From positions 1 through 64,000 of the forward strand of contig NZ_PXNN01000017.1 of the NCBI RefSeq assembly GCF_003007685.1: DNA of 64,000 nt. The letters are read 5' to 3'. The translations under genes were made by a program, and so were the position numbers. Below, piece after piece: positions 53,879 through 64,000 of the stretch. The first letter of the stretch is position 1; every line of letters begins with the position of its first letter. The notes beneath the pieces are model-generated. The model saw only the letters and a program-made list of their open reading frames with translations, ran no database searches and was not told the origin of the DNA. Source of the stretch: Marinobacter halophilus (GTDB taxonomy: Bacteria > Pseudomonadota > Gammaproteobacteria > Pseudomonadales > Oleiphilaceae).

Positions 53879-54885
53879 TAAAACCGGTAGGGCAAACAGG
53901 TTGTATGAAGCAGAGCGGTGTAGCGCTGATTATGGTTCTGATGGCGATGGCGTTGGTGGTCATGCTGGCAACCGGAATGAGCCATCAACAAAGTATTCGG
54001 ATATTTAAAGCCGGGCATTATCTGGCACAACAGCAAGGCCACAGTATTGCATTGGGGGCGGAAGAGTTTGCTCGCCGGATTCTGGTTCGCGATTTTGAAC
54101 AGGATCGGGAAGACGGGCTGATGGTAGACAGCCCGGATGAATTTTGGGCTATGTACGCCGCCATTCTGCCTCTCGACTCAGACGGCGTGGCAGAGGTTCA
54201 GATCGACGATCTGAGTGGCCGGATCAACCTTAACGATCTGGTCAGCGCTAACGGTCAGGTGGATAGCCTGGCCAAGGACCGCTTGACGCGTTTATTAAGA
54301 GCGCTAGGCATAACGGCGGTTTCCGCGGATGCTCTGGTTGACTGGATTGATGCAGATGACCAGACCATCAGCGCCTATGGTGCCGAAGATGGTCAATACC
54401 TGATGGCAGATCCGCCTTACCGGGCGGCAAATCAGCCGTTTGTTTCAATCACCGAACTGCGCCTGATTGATGGCATGACTGAAGAAATCTACGTTGCGCT
54501 CAAGCCCCACGTTATTGCACTGCCAGTCAGCGGCGTTGGTATCAACGTGAACACCGCAACCGGGCCTGTGCTCATGTCGTTACATGACGATATGACCGAA
54601 GCTCAGGCCGAGTCTGTTCTGGCCAAAAGAGAAGAAGAGCGGTTCGAGAACCTACAGGACTTTCTGGCACTGCCAGAATTCGCGGGTATGGGCCTTAAAA
54701 CCACCGGGCTTTCCTTGCAAACACGCTTTTTTGAAGTGGTATCGCGGATTACCTACGATAATCGTGTTGTCACCATGGTCAGCACCGTTTTTCGTAATCC
54801 GGAGGGAGAGGTCCGGACGGTTCACAGGGATTCCGGACAAAAAAATCGCATCACCAAAGAACCCTATTCAATCTCGGAAGGATAG
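53875..54885 (+). CDS. gspK: Type II secretion minor pseudopilin GspK
   Basis: 336 residues. Leader and cleavage site QSG|VALIMVLMAMALVVML, without Glu5 as usual for GspK. A large periplasmic domain follows with the GspK pattern (DLSGRINLNDL, VDWIDADD, INVNTATGPVL). It caps the pseudopilus tip with GspI and GspJ. ATG 53875 overlaps gspJ, with an internal ATG 53905 as alternative. Confidence 0.94.
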   Translation: MIKPVGQTGCMKQSGVALIMVLMAMALVVMLATGMSHQQSIRIFKAGHYLAQQQGHSIALGAEEFARRILVRDFEQDREDGLMVDSPDEFWAMYAAILPLDSDGVAEVQIDDLSGRINLNDLVSANGQVDSLAKDRLTRLLRALGITAVSADALVDWIDADDQTISAYGAEDGQYLMADPPYRAANQPFVSITELRLIDGMTEEIYVALKPHVIALPVSGVGINVNTATGPVLMSLHDDMTEAQAESVLAKREEERFENLQDFLALPEFAGMGLKTTGLSLQTRFFEVVSRITYDNRVVTMVSTVFRNPEGEVRTVHRDSGQKNRITKEPYSISEG

Positions 54886-54887
54886 CC

Positions 54888-56195
54888 ATGTCTTATCGTC
54901 TTTTTGTTCGGCCCGTTCCGCCCTTTGCGGACCCGGAGCAGAACCCCGAGTTACAGCTGTTCAGCTGGATGCTGCAGGATGCCAGTGGCGACGCTCAGGC
55001 CAGGGGCGCAGCCGATACCAGGGCAAGCATAGAGCAGACTCTGGCTCAAAATGCGCTGGACAAAGTATTGTTGATTGGCTTGATTCCAGGAGATGAGGCG
55101 TTATTCTGCGTTGCAGACATCCCGGCAAAACAGAGCCGGTTTGTGCTGCAGGCGCTGCCTTTTGCGGTGGAAGAGCAAATCGCTCAGGACATCGAGTCTA
55201 TACACCTGGCCCTCGGGCGCCACACGCCCGAGGGCTACCAGGTGGCGGCCATTGACCAGGAGCAGATGGGGCGCTGGCTGGCGTTGTTCTCAGGCTGGGA
55301 ACACGCTCGCCTTGAGGCGATTTACCCCGACGCCGCGTTGTTGCCGGCCACCGCGGGTGGCTGGACTGCGTGTCTCGATGGTGACGGCGTTATGCTGCTT
55401 AGCCAGAAGGGCGAGTGGCTGCGTATGCAGACCACCAATCTTGGCATGATGGGCGTCACCCTGGCGACACCGCCATCGGAGGAGGTGGTTACTGAAATTC
55501 CGGTAACGGTTTACGGCACAGACTCGGACCTTGAAACCTATCAAACGGCCATCGGGGAATTGCGCGGTGGTGACGGGCGGGTGCGCCTGAATCAAGAGCC
55601 GCTTGAGTTTTCCACCCTGGAATTGCTGGCCTGGGCTTACCATCAACATCTGTGCAATCCGGTGAACCTTTGCCAGGGGCTCTATACCGTCAATGTGAGT
55701 GGCAGCAGCCCGCTGAGGCCGTGGAAGCCGTTGATGGCGGTTGCCGCGGTCTGGTTTGTAGTGCAGTTGGCCCTGAACGCCGGCATGGGCGTCTATCACA
55801 ATCAGCACGCTGAGAAGGTACAGCATCAGGCCATGAACGTTTACCAGTCTGCTTTCCCAGGAGATCGTCGTACTCATGCAGGCAATGTTCGTCGAGTGAT
55901 TGAAGGCCAGCTAAGGGTGGCCGGTTCCGGGCAACAAGAAATGGATTTTGTTACTTTGCTAAAGTACACGGGAGATCAGTACAGCCGGCTTTCCGGAGCC
56001 GGATCGGTTACGTTTAATTCAATCAATTACAGTCGGAATCGTGGTGAGCTAGTGGTTGATGTACGAGCAGACAGTTATGAGCGTATGAGCAGTTTACGAA
56101 ATGGCCTCACCAATCAGGGCCTGCAGGCTCAGATAGGTTCTGTGGTGAATGAAAGTTCCGGCTCCCGTGGCCGCCTGACGGTTTCCGGAGGCTGA
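54888..56195 (+). CDS. gspL: Type II secretion inner-membrane protein GspL
   Basis: 435 residues. Cytoplasmic actin-like N-terminal half (VLQALPFAVEEQIAQDIESI), a transmembrane helix near 290 (PLMAVAAVWFVVQLALN) and a periplasmic ferredoxin-like end (LVVDVRADSYERMSSLRNGL). It anchors GspE to the membrane and pairs with GspM. Confidence 0.93.
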   Translation: MSYRLFVRPVPPFADPEQNPELQLFSWMLQDASGDAQARGAADTRASIEQTLAQNALDKVLLIGLIPGDEALFCVADIPAKQSRFVLQALPFAVEEQIAQDIESIHLALGRHTPEGYQVAAIDQEQMGRWLALFSGWEHARLEAIYPDAALLPATAGGWTACLDGDGVMLLSQKGEWLRMQTTNLGMMGVTLATPPSEEVVTEIPVTVYGTDSDLETYQTAIGELRGGDGRVRLNQEPLEFSTLELLAWAYHQHLCNPVNLCQGLYTVNVSGSSPLRPWKPLMAVAAVWFVVQLALNAGMGVYHNQHAEKVQHQAMNVYQSAFPGDRRTHAGNVRRVIEGQLRVAGSGQQEMDFVTLLKYTGDQYSRLSGAGSVTFNSINYSRNRGELVVDVRADSYERMSSLRNGLTNQGLQAQIGSVVNESSGSRGRLTVSGG

Positions 56196-56199
56196 TACT

Positions 56200-56733
56200 A
56201 TGTGGACACGAATCAAAGACCAACCTGCTATCGGAAAGCTGATCGCCCAGTACGATCAGCTGCCGGTCAGAGACCGTCAGGCTCTGGGCGCACTGGCTGT
56301 CGCCTTACTGGTGGCGGTATTGTATTTTGCCATCTGGCGTCCGGTTTCGGATTTCCGTGAACAGGCGGAAGCCAGCCGGGAAAATGCCGAGCAGCTGCTG
56401 GCCTGGATGCAGGCGAATGAAGCCAGTATCCGCCGACTTGGCGGGGCTGGCTCAACGGCTTCGGCAGGGGCAGCCGTGGACAAACCGGCAGATGGTCGCG
56501 CCTTGATGGCACTGGTCACCCGGTCCGCCGGCGAGGCAGGGCTGTCATTGCAGCGCTTTGAGCCCAGTGGCGAAAACGCCATTCGGGTATGGCTTGAAGG
56601 TGTGCCATTTGCCGATGTCGCAGCCTGGCTCGAGCAACTCGACTCCCGGAATGGCGTTATTATTGACCAGGCGGCCATAGACCGGGGCAATCAACCTGGC
56701 CGGGTGTCCGTCCGGCTTACTTTAATGATCTGA
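56200..56733 (+). CDS. gspM: Type II secretion inner-membrane protein GspM
   Basis: 177 residues. A short cytoplasmic part, one transmembrane helix (ALAVALLVAVLYFAIW), a coiled coil and a periplasmic ferredoxin-like domain (RSAGEAGLSLQRFEPSGENA, PFADVAAWLEQL). It is the last gsp gene here: gspN and gspD do not follow. Confidence 0.92.
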   Translation: MWTRIKDQPAIGKLIAQYDQLPVRDRQALGALAVALLVAVLYFAIWRPVSDFREQAEASRENAEQLLAWMQANEASIRRLGGAGSTASAGAAVDKPADGRALMALVTRSAGEAGLSLQRFEPSGENAIRVWLEGVPFADVAAWLEQLDSRNGVIIDQAAIDRGNQPGRVSVRLTLMI

Positions 56734-56781
56734 ACGGGATTTTCCCAAAGCTGACCGGTATTCCCGGAGGAGCGCAAGAAG

Positions 56782-57459
56782 ATGCGTGATACGCACGAAA
56801 ACAATAATAATGCCGATGCTGTCGTGGTTCGTCTTGATGAGACTGCACGTAATGAAGCCCAGTCCATTCTGTGCAGTGCATACCGGGAAGACCCGACTTT
56901 CCAGTATCTTTTCGACCACCACCGGGCGGGCTATGATCAACGGGTGAGGGCGACAGTCAGAGAGTTGATTGACCTGTACCTGGACCTGAACCAGGACGCC
57001 GTCGGCGTGATGAAGGGGGATAGCCTGATCGCGGTGGCGTTTATCGGTGACCCGGAACTGCGCATGAATCTGGCTGATCAATTTAGCTGGCGGATCCGTA
57101 TGGTATTGACTGCCGGGTTTGCCTCCACCCGGCGTTACCTGGATTATCACAAGAAAATCCGCGACTTATTGCCACACCCACAGGCCCACCAGTTGCCTTT
57201 GATGGGTGTTAATCCACAATATCAGAATCAGGGGTACGGCAGGGTACTGCTCAAAGCGGTAGAAAAACTCTGTGAAGAGAACCCCCGTGGCAGCGGGCTT
57301 GTTCTGGATACCGGGAACAGCCGTTATCTGCCATTTTACGAGTCTGAAGGATTCCAGAGCCTGGGCAAGATCCGTTTGGGTGAGTTTGAAGATCATGTGA
57401 TGTATCGCGAGATCAAGGCCGGTTCCGAAGAACGTCGGAACGAGGCAACACCGCATTAA
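56782..57459 (+). CDS. GNAT-family N-acetyltransferase
   Basis: 225 residues. The acetyl-CoA segment MGVNPQYQNQGYGRVLLKAV and the later LDTGNSRYLPFYESEGF are typical GNAT motifs. GGAGG-like bases (GGAGGAGCG) precede ATG 56782. The substrate is unknown. It follows gspM by about 50 bp on the same strand and is likely in the same transcription direction, but with its own ribosome site. Confidence 0.86.
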   Translation: MRDTHENNNNADAVVVRLDETARNEAQSILCSAYREDPTFQYLFDHHRAGYDQRVRATVRELIDLYLDLNQDAVGVMKGDSLIAVAFIGDPELRMNLADQFSWRIRMVLTAGFASTRRYLDYHKKIRDLLPHPQAHQLPLMGVNPQYQNQGYGRVLLKAVEKLCEENPRGSGLVLDTGNSRYLPFYESEGFQSLGKIRLGEFEDHVMYREIKAGSEERRNEATPH

Positions 57460-57485
57460 TGCAGTATCCGTGAACAGGAGAGAAT

Positions 57486-58847
57486 GTGACTGACAGCCAT
57501 GATTTTGATCTGATTGTAATTGGTGCCGGCTCCGGCGGCGTGCGCCTGGCAAGAATGTCTGCCCAGCGGGGTGCGCGGGTTGCCGTGGTGGAGTCACGGT
57601 ATCTGGGAGGCACGTGTGTCAATGTTGGCTGCGTTCCCAAAAAGCTCTTTGTCTACGGCGCCCACGTCCACGATGATCTGGAGGATGCAGCGGGGTACGG
57701 TTGGCACATTCCCATGGACGACGTCAGCTTTGACTGGCCAACCCTGGTTGCCAACAAAAACACTGAAATTGAGCGTTTGAACGGCATCTACGGCCGGCTG
57801 CTTGCGAATGCCGGAGTACAAATTATTCGCGGCACCGCCAGTTTCCGGGATACCAATACGGTGGTGGTAGGTGACCGGAGCTACTCGGCCAAGCACATTA
57901 CCGTGGCCACAGGCAGCTGGCCGGTGGTGCCGGATGTGCCGGGTAAAGAATGTATTCTCACGTCTAACGAAATGTTCTATCTGCCGCAGTTGCCTCGTCA
58001 TGCTGTGGTATGGGGTGGCGGCTATATCGCGGTGGAGTTTGCCGGCATTCTGGCGGGGCTTGGGGTTGAAACCACACTTTTGTATCGGGGTGACCTATTC
58101 CTGAGAGGCTTCGATGACGACGTTCGTCGTTTTACCGAGCAGGAGATGCGCAAAAAAGGGATAGACTTGATGTTCAACGTGACCATCGAGTCAATTGATA
58201 CGCAAAACGCGCACTATCAGGTAAATCTGTCCAACGGGGAGCGTCTTGAAACCGGACTGGTCATGGCTGCAACCGGGCGCAGAGCGATGGTAGATGGCCT
58301 TGGCCTGACCGAGCTCGGTATTGAACTGAATGCCTCCGGGCATGTTGTGGTTGATGACCACTTCCAGACCTCGGTGCCGTCAATAACAGCCTTGGGCGAT
58401 GTCATCGGCACGCCTCAACTTACACCGGTTGCGCTCGCCCAGGCGATGGTACTCTCGCGCAGGCTATTCGGGGATGGTCAGGGTGAGATGGATTACAGCG
58501 CGATACCAACGGCTGTGTTCTGTCAGCCGAACATCGGCACGGTGGGGTTGACCGAAGAAGCAGCAAGAGCGGCAGGCCATACCCTCAGAATTTACCGATC
58601 TGAGTTCAGGCCGATGAAATATACCCTCAGTGGTCGCGATGAGCGTTGCCTGATGAAGTTGGTTGTCGATGACCCGTCGGACAAAGTTTTGGGCGCCCAT
58701 ATGGTGGGGCCAGACGCCGGCGAAATCACACAAGGGCTGGCGGTGGCGATCAAAGCGGGTGCCACCAAGGCCCAGTTTGATTCAACCATGGGCATTCACC
58801 CGACGTCTGCAGAAGAATTCGTGACCATGCGGGAGCCTGTGACCTGA
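57486..58847 (+). CDS. gor: Glutathione-disulfide reductase
   Basis: 453 residues from GTG 57486, with GGAGAG upstream. FAD-binding start ([20 protein letters not shown]), redox disulfide in [15 protein letters not shown], an NADP domain ([19 protein letters not shown], with a basic YRGD region), and the C-terminal dimer-interface signature [14 protein letters not shown] with the catalytic His. It regenerates GSH using NADPH. Confidence 0.94.
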   Translation: MTDSHDFDLIVIGAGSGGVRLARMSAQRGARVAVVESRYLGGTCVNVGCVPKKLFVYGAHVHDDLEDAAGYGWHIPMDDVSFDWPTLVANKNTEIERLNGIYGRLLANAGVQIIRGTASFRDTNTVVVGDRSYSAKHITVATGSWPVVPDVPGKECILTSNEMFYLPQLPRHAVVWGGGYIAVEFAGILAGLGVETTLLYRGDLFLRGFDDDVRRFTEQEMRKKGIDLMFNVTIESIDTQNAHYQVNLSNGERLETGLVMAATGRRAMVDGLGLTELGIELNASGHVVVDDHFQTSVPSITALGDVIGTPQLTPVALAQAMVLSRRLFGDGQGEMDYSAIPTAVFCQPNIGTVGLTEEAARAAGHTLRIYRSEFRPMKYTLSGRDERCLMKLVVDDPSDKVLGAHMVGPDAGEITQGLAVAIKAGATKAQFDSTMGIHPTSAEEFVTMREPVT

Positions 58848-58862
58848 CCGGACGATGGCTTA

Positions 58863-58891
58863 CAGCCCGCAGCCTTCATGGCGGCGGGCTG
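58863..58891. terminator. Terminator-like hairpin between gor and the convergent kinase
   Basis: CAGCCCGC ... GCGGGCTG (58863-58870 and 58884-58891), with an inner CC/GG pairing around ttcat, forms a strong stem. The following plus-strand bases (CAATTCCTTACC) are only moderately T-rich. Its position between two convergent genes supports a shared terminator. Confidence 0.6.
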
Positions 58892-58906
58892 CAATTCCTT
58901 ACCGTC

Positions 58907-60846
<1,940 letters not shown>

Positions 60847-60850
<4 letters not shown>

Positions 60851-61848
60851 TCTGCCCCCCCCTGGCCGGACTGAAGCAGTTCATCCACCTGCTCCGCGAT
60901 CCAGTCGCGTTCAGGCAGAGGAATGTTCAATGAGCGGGCAACCTGTTTATTAGCTTCTACTCGATACTCCCCCGGATAATCCGGTTCAGGAAAATGACCT
61001 TCCGCGAGGTATCCTTGCAGGTAAGTGCCTGCCATTTCAGCCATGACGGGGAAGGGTGCGTAGCTGGAAGCCAGAACACCGGCTTTGACATAGGCTTGAC
61101 TGGGGCCAATCACAATTTTGTTACGCCTGTAGGCTGTGAGCAGGATATGCTTGATATTTCGGGGGTTGTAAATGGCATCGTCCGAGCCGGCCAGCACAAA
61201 ATCGCCATAGGTGAGGGCTCTCACCAGAGTGGGGATCAGTTGGTCGTCACTGTCAGTGATAAATACGCGCGCTTGCAGGTTATAAGCTGACAGCTGATCA
61301 ATCAGGTCTTCGTAGATTTCAACCGATTCGGTAGATGCCAGCAGGGCAATCTGTCTCGACTGAGGCAAAATCGCTTTCCCGGTCAGAGCCTGTCTTACCA
61401 GTGGCACGTCGTAATAAATCGCGGACACCTGGCCGGGCGATCGGTTGGCGTAACCCTGGATGAAGGTCTTTTCCACCATCAGTGCCAGAATTGGTGCATC
61501 CCGGTTCATTTGCCGGATCTTCGAAAACGCGACTGGCCCGATGGTGACGACCGGGCTGTCTGTGCCGATCATGCTTTGGTCGTCCCGAATGGGCATCAAC
61601 GTTGCTTCGTCACCCAGTTGATCAGCGAGCAGGCCAGTGACGTGACGGTCAAGGGCGTCGTTGCCGGATCCAACAATGTAAATAACGGGGCTGGCGGTCT
61701 GATGACTCTGTGCAATGCTCGCTGAGGGCCAAAGCCAGAACAGAAAGCAGACCAGCGCCGTCGTGAACGATCGCAGTGCCTGCAAATTGTGTGGCTGAAC
61801 GGATTCAGTTGGTCTGGATGAGGTCATACCGTCCCGATTGGTGAGCAA
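60847..61848 (-). CDS. Periplasmic ABC-type substrate-binding protein beside a sensor kinase
   Basis: 333 residues with an N-terminal hydrophobic export signal (FTTALVCFLFWLWPSASIAQ). The rest matches the ABC_sub_bind (TrpX/YtrF-like) fold: VIYIVGSGNDALDRHVTG, VVTIGPVAFSKIRQM, YGDFVLAGSDDAIYNP and the C-terminal region. No transporter genes are adjacent, so it probably serves as a ligand sensor for the kinase encoded by the overlapping next gene. The upstream TonB receptor lies 29 bp away. Confidence 0.85.
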
Positions 61849-61877
61849 CCCTGATGTTAAGTCCCTTTGTCATAGTG

Positions 61878-64000
61878 TCAGAACCGGACGCCTGCCTCCA
61901 CGAAGAACTGATTATGATCTTTGATATTGTTATCTGAACTCAGTTCCGGGTCTCGATTCAAATAATGCTGCATCGTAAAAGCCAGTTCGGCGGTGTAGCG
62001 AGATTGATAGATGCGCTTGGCGATTCTGGCATCAAACCGCTCGAACTGGCTGCGGCCAAACTCGTCTGCCCAGTAGAACGCCGACGAGGCTTTGAGCCCC
62101 CAGGGTAAGTCCTGTATCACTGCCAGACTTCCCGAATGCCGTACAGACATCCGGGTAAGCAGATCTGTTGTCCGCTGTTGTTTGACGGTGTCGACATCAC
62201 CGTCGTCGTTGAAAATTGGCTCGCCAGTATACCAGGTGTCCTGATCCAGATAGCCGTAGCTGGCTCTTAAGGTGGTCCCTGGATACTCAAGCATGGCCTC
62301 AACTTCAAAACCTTTCTGGTCTATGGCAACGTTGTTGTCGACGCTCCAGTCCTTGAGCTGAATAACACCGCTGATCATATCCCGGAGCTCGTCGTTGAAG
62401 CCCCGAACCTCAATGGACAGCATCCCTTGTTCTAGAGGAAACTGCCCGAAGTAGCTGATTTCTCGTGAGATGATGTGCTCTTCTTGAAGATCTCTGCCAA
62501 GCGTCAACCACCCCTGTACTTCATACGCTTCCTGGGTAGTTATGCGGCGACCTTCAAGGTCTGAGTAGATTGCAGGGCTGACATTCCTCAGGGTATAGCC
62601 CCAATCGGGGTTTTGCTCGAATCCATCTGGCGTGCGCACCGCTTCTGAGTATACAAACCGCAAGGCATGGCGATTGTTGAACGTAAAGTTGGCCGCCAGC
62701 CTCGGTGAGAAATAACTATTGTCTGTGGTGCTGGTTCTTTCCCAGTTACCACCAGCATTCAGTGTCAGCCAGGACAGAGGGGTATACTCAAGGTTGCCGA
62801 AAAACCGTGACTGGTAATTGCTGCCCCGGCCATTGAAGTAGGTCTCCGAGCGGAAGGTGTCTTTACGGAAGCCGGCACCAGAGGCGACTTTCAGGTCATT
62901 GTTGATGATCAGCGTGTCCTGCAACTCGAACTCCAGACGAGTGTCCTCTGAATCTGCATCAACCTCTGCGAAACCAGCGATAGGAGCATCATCCGGATAA
63001 CACGGGAAATCGCGATTGCTATCCCTTCTGAATAAAGGTGTGCCATTTTCCAGGCATGTCACTGCCTCGTCTGGAAAGGAAATAGTGTAGGGTTGTCTTC
63101 GATTGAAATTCTCAACACTCGCCATGACATGAAAAAAGTGACGGTCGGACGTTCTGACATTCAGTTTGGACTGGAGATAGTAGTCACGAACGTCAATGTC
63201 AGGGTCGTCAAACGGGTTAAGCTCTGCGGTTTTGTCTTTGTCGTTATACTTGGTGCCGTCGACGACCCCGGTGCGTAATTCAAGATCCACTTGATCATGG
63301 AATTTGAGGCGGGAATCGTAAGTGAACGAGTTGATGTCATGACCATTGCGGAACGGGAAACGTTCACCACCGTCTACCTGATAGTCGAAGCCATCAAATT
63401 TGCGTTTCTCATAGGTCAGTCGCCAGTCAACGTCTGGGCCGGCATCGCCGACTGAGCCGAAGGTTCGCAAATAACCACGGGAGCCACTGACCACGCGAGT
63501 CTCGACACCCGCGGTGTCGGCCGGATCGCGAGTTATGATGTTAATGGTGCCCAGAAAGGCATTGATGCCGTAGGCTGCGGAATTGGGGCCTCGGGCAACC
63601 TCAATACGCTCAATCATCTCCAGCGGAACCGGCATGGTTTCCCAGTCCATATCCGACAAGGTCGCTTTGTGGGACGTGCGACCGTCGACCAGTACCTGCA
63701 TGCGCCGCTGCTCGTAATGCACCGTGCCATGATAGGTCGTGACCGGCTGATGACTTCCGACAAAATTGACCACCATGCCGGGAACCAGGCGAAAAACCTC
63801 GTACAGATTCATGATGCCTAGGTCGCGTATCATGTCACCAGTGATAACCGTGGTACTGCCCGGCACCCGGGTTTTGGGCTGACGGAGCCGTGTGGTGGTC
63901 AACACTTCCGGAATGTCATCGCCAAACGAAATAAAGCCGGCGTTGAAGTCTTGGTCAGCCGGGGCTGCACTGGCCGTTGTTGCGGTTATGCCAATGATGG
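61878..64000 (-). CDS. TonB-dependent outer-membrane receptor (5' end beyond window)
   Basis: At least 707 codons; the frame runs off the right edge of the window, so its start is not seen. The part present begins inside a signal peptide (IIGITATTASAAPA), then a TonB-box-like region (FGDDIPEVLTTTRL), the plug (TTVITGDMIRDLGIMNLYEVFRLVPG split in two) with VARGPNSAAYGINAFLGTINIITR, and the beta-barrel ending in the usual aromatic residue (EAGVRF). The substrate is unknown. It is followed by a binding protein and a hybrid kinase on the same strand. Confidence 0.93.
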   Translation of the reverse strand, partial: IIGITATTASAAPADQDFNAGFISFGDDIPEVLTTTRLRQPKTRVPGSTTVITGDMIRDLGIMNLYEVFRLVPGMVVNFVGSHQPVTTYHGTVHYEQRRMQVLVDGRTSHKATLSDMDWETMPVPLEMIERIEVARGPNSAAYGINAFLGTINIITRDPADTAGVETRVVSGSRGYLRTFGSVGDAGPDVDWRLTYEKRKFDGFDYQVDGGERFPFRNGHDINSFTYDSRLKFHDQVDLELRTGVVDGTKYNDKDKTAELNPFDDPDIDVRDYYLQSKLNVRTSDRHFFHVMASVENFNRRQPYTISFPDEAVTCLENGTPLFRRDSNRDFPCYPDDAPIAGFAEVDADSEDTRLEFELQDTLIINNDLKVASGAGFRKDTFRSETYFNGRGSNYQSRFFGNLEYTPLSWLTLNAGGNWERTSTTDNSYFSPRLAANFTFNNRHALRFVYSEAVRTPDGFEQNPDWGYTLRNVSPAIYSDLEGRRITTQEAYEVQGWLTLGRDLQEEHIISREISYFGQFPLEQGMLSIEVRGFNDELRDMISGVIQLKDWSVDNNVAIDQKGFEVEAMLEYPGTTLRASYGYLDQDTWYTGEPIFNDDGDVDTVKQQRTTDLLTRMSVRHSGSLAVIQDLPWGLKASSAFYWADEFGRSQFERFDARIAKRIYQSRYTAELAFTMQHYLNRDPELSSDNNIKDHNQFFVEAGVRF

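Overview
The window reads as chromosome of a marine gammaproteobacterium, most likely Marinobacter or a close relative. This is an inference from family content: CcoG, a DUF3581 protein, a PA4780-type RIO kinase, RlmA, an intracellular PHA depolymerase, several GGDEF-EAL proteins and a Gsp type II secretion cluster, all in moderately GC-rich DNA. No rRNA, tRNA or CRISPR array was recognised.

Region 1 (1-10.1 kb) is an accessory island. A complete IS3-family element (2-1199) is followed by a one-TM protein and a 1514-residue protein with a PD-(D/E)xK-like N-terminus, a STAND/NACHT-type P-loop and a long helical C-terminus, which is a candidate antiphage (Avs-like) system. After it come a broken fragment resembling an ImmA/IrrE gene, a divergent photolyase/cryptochrome and a DUF1778-GNAT toxin-antitoxin pair with palindromic operators. 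The gaps carry a dispersed ~20-bp repeat that recurs to 17 kb.

Region 2 (10.1-22.1 kb) begins with a phytase-like lipoprotein and a secreted protein behind an apparent PHO box. Next come remnants of two different IS families and a small monooxygenase-like gene followed by an attC-like folded site. Then follow a MocR regulator, ccoG with a DUF2970 gene, a lone prepilin, a PcfJ-like gene, a COQ7-family gene, a CIA30 protein and a CoA-transferase.

Region 3 (22.1-36.8 kb) has a near-consensus LexA box beside a 41-residue hydrophobic peptide gene, a HExxH protein, rlmA, housekeeping and hypothetical genes, phaZ, a cold-shock gene and three GGDEF-EAL proteins. One of these carries a canonical LOV blue-light domain.

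Region 4 (36.8-48.8 kb) has a MacAB-TolC-type efflux operon, a Xre-RES toxin-antitoxin pair, a three-gene operon (AGPS-like FAD oxidase, GlpD-like dehydrogenase, FGGY kinase), lapG and a PDZ-less gspC. Region 5 (48.9-58.9 kb) is gspEFGHIJKLM, then a GNAT gene and glutathione reductase. Region 6 (58.9-64 kb) is a minus-strand set of TonB receptor (cut by the window edge), periplasmic binding protein and hybrid histidine kinase.

Likely functional themes are defence and mobility on the left, phosphate and SOS control sites near 12.6 and 22.4 kb, and c-di-GMP/LapG adhesion control plus secretion on the right. All functions are read from sequence motifs by eye; no database search was run.
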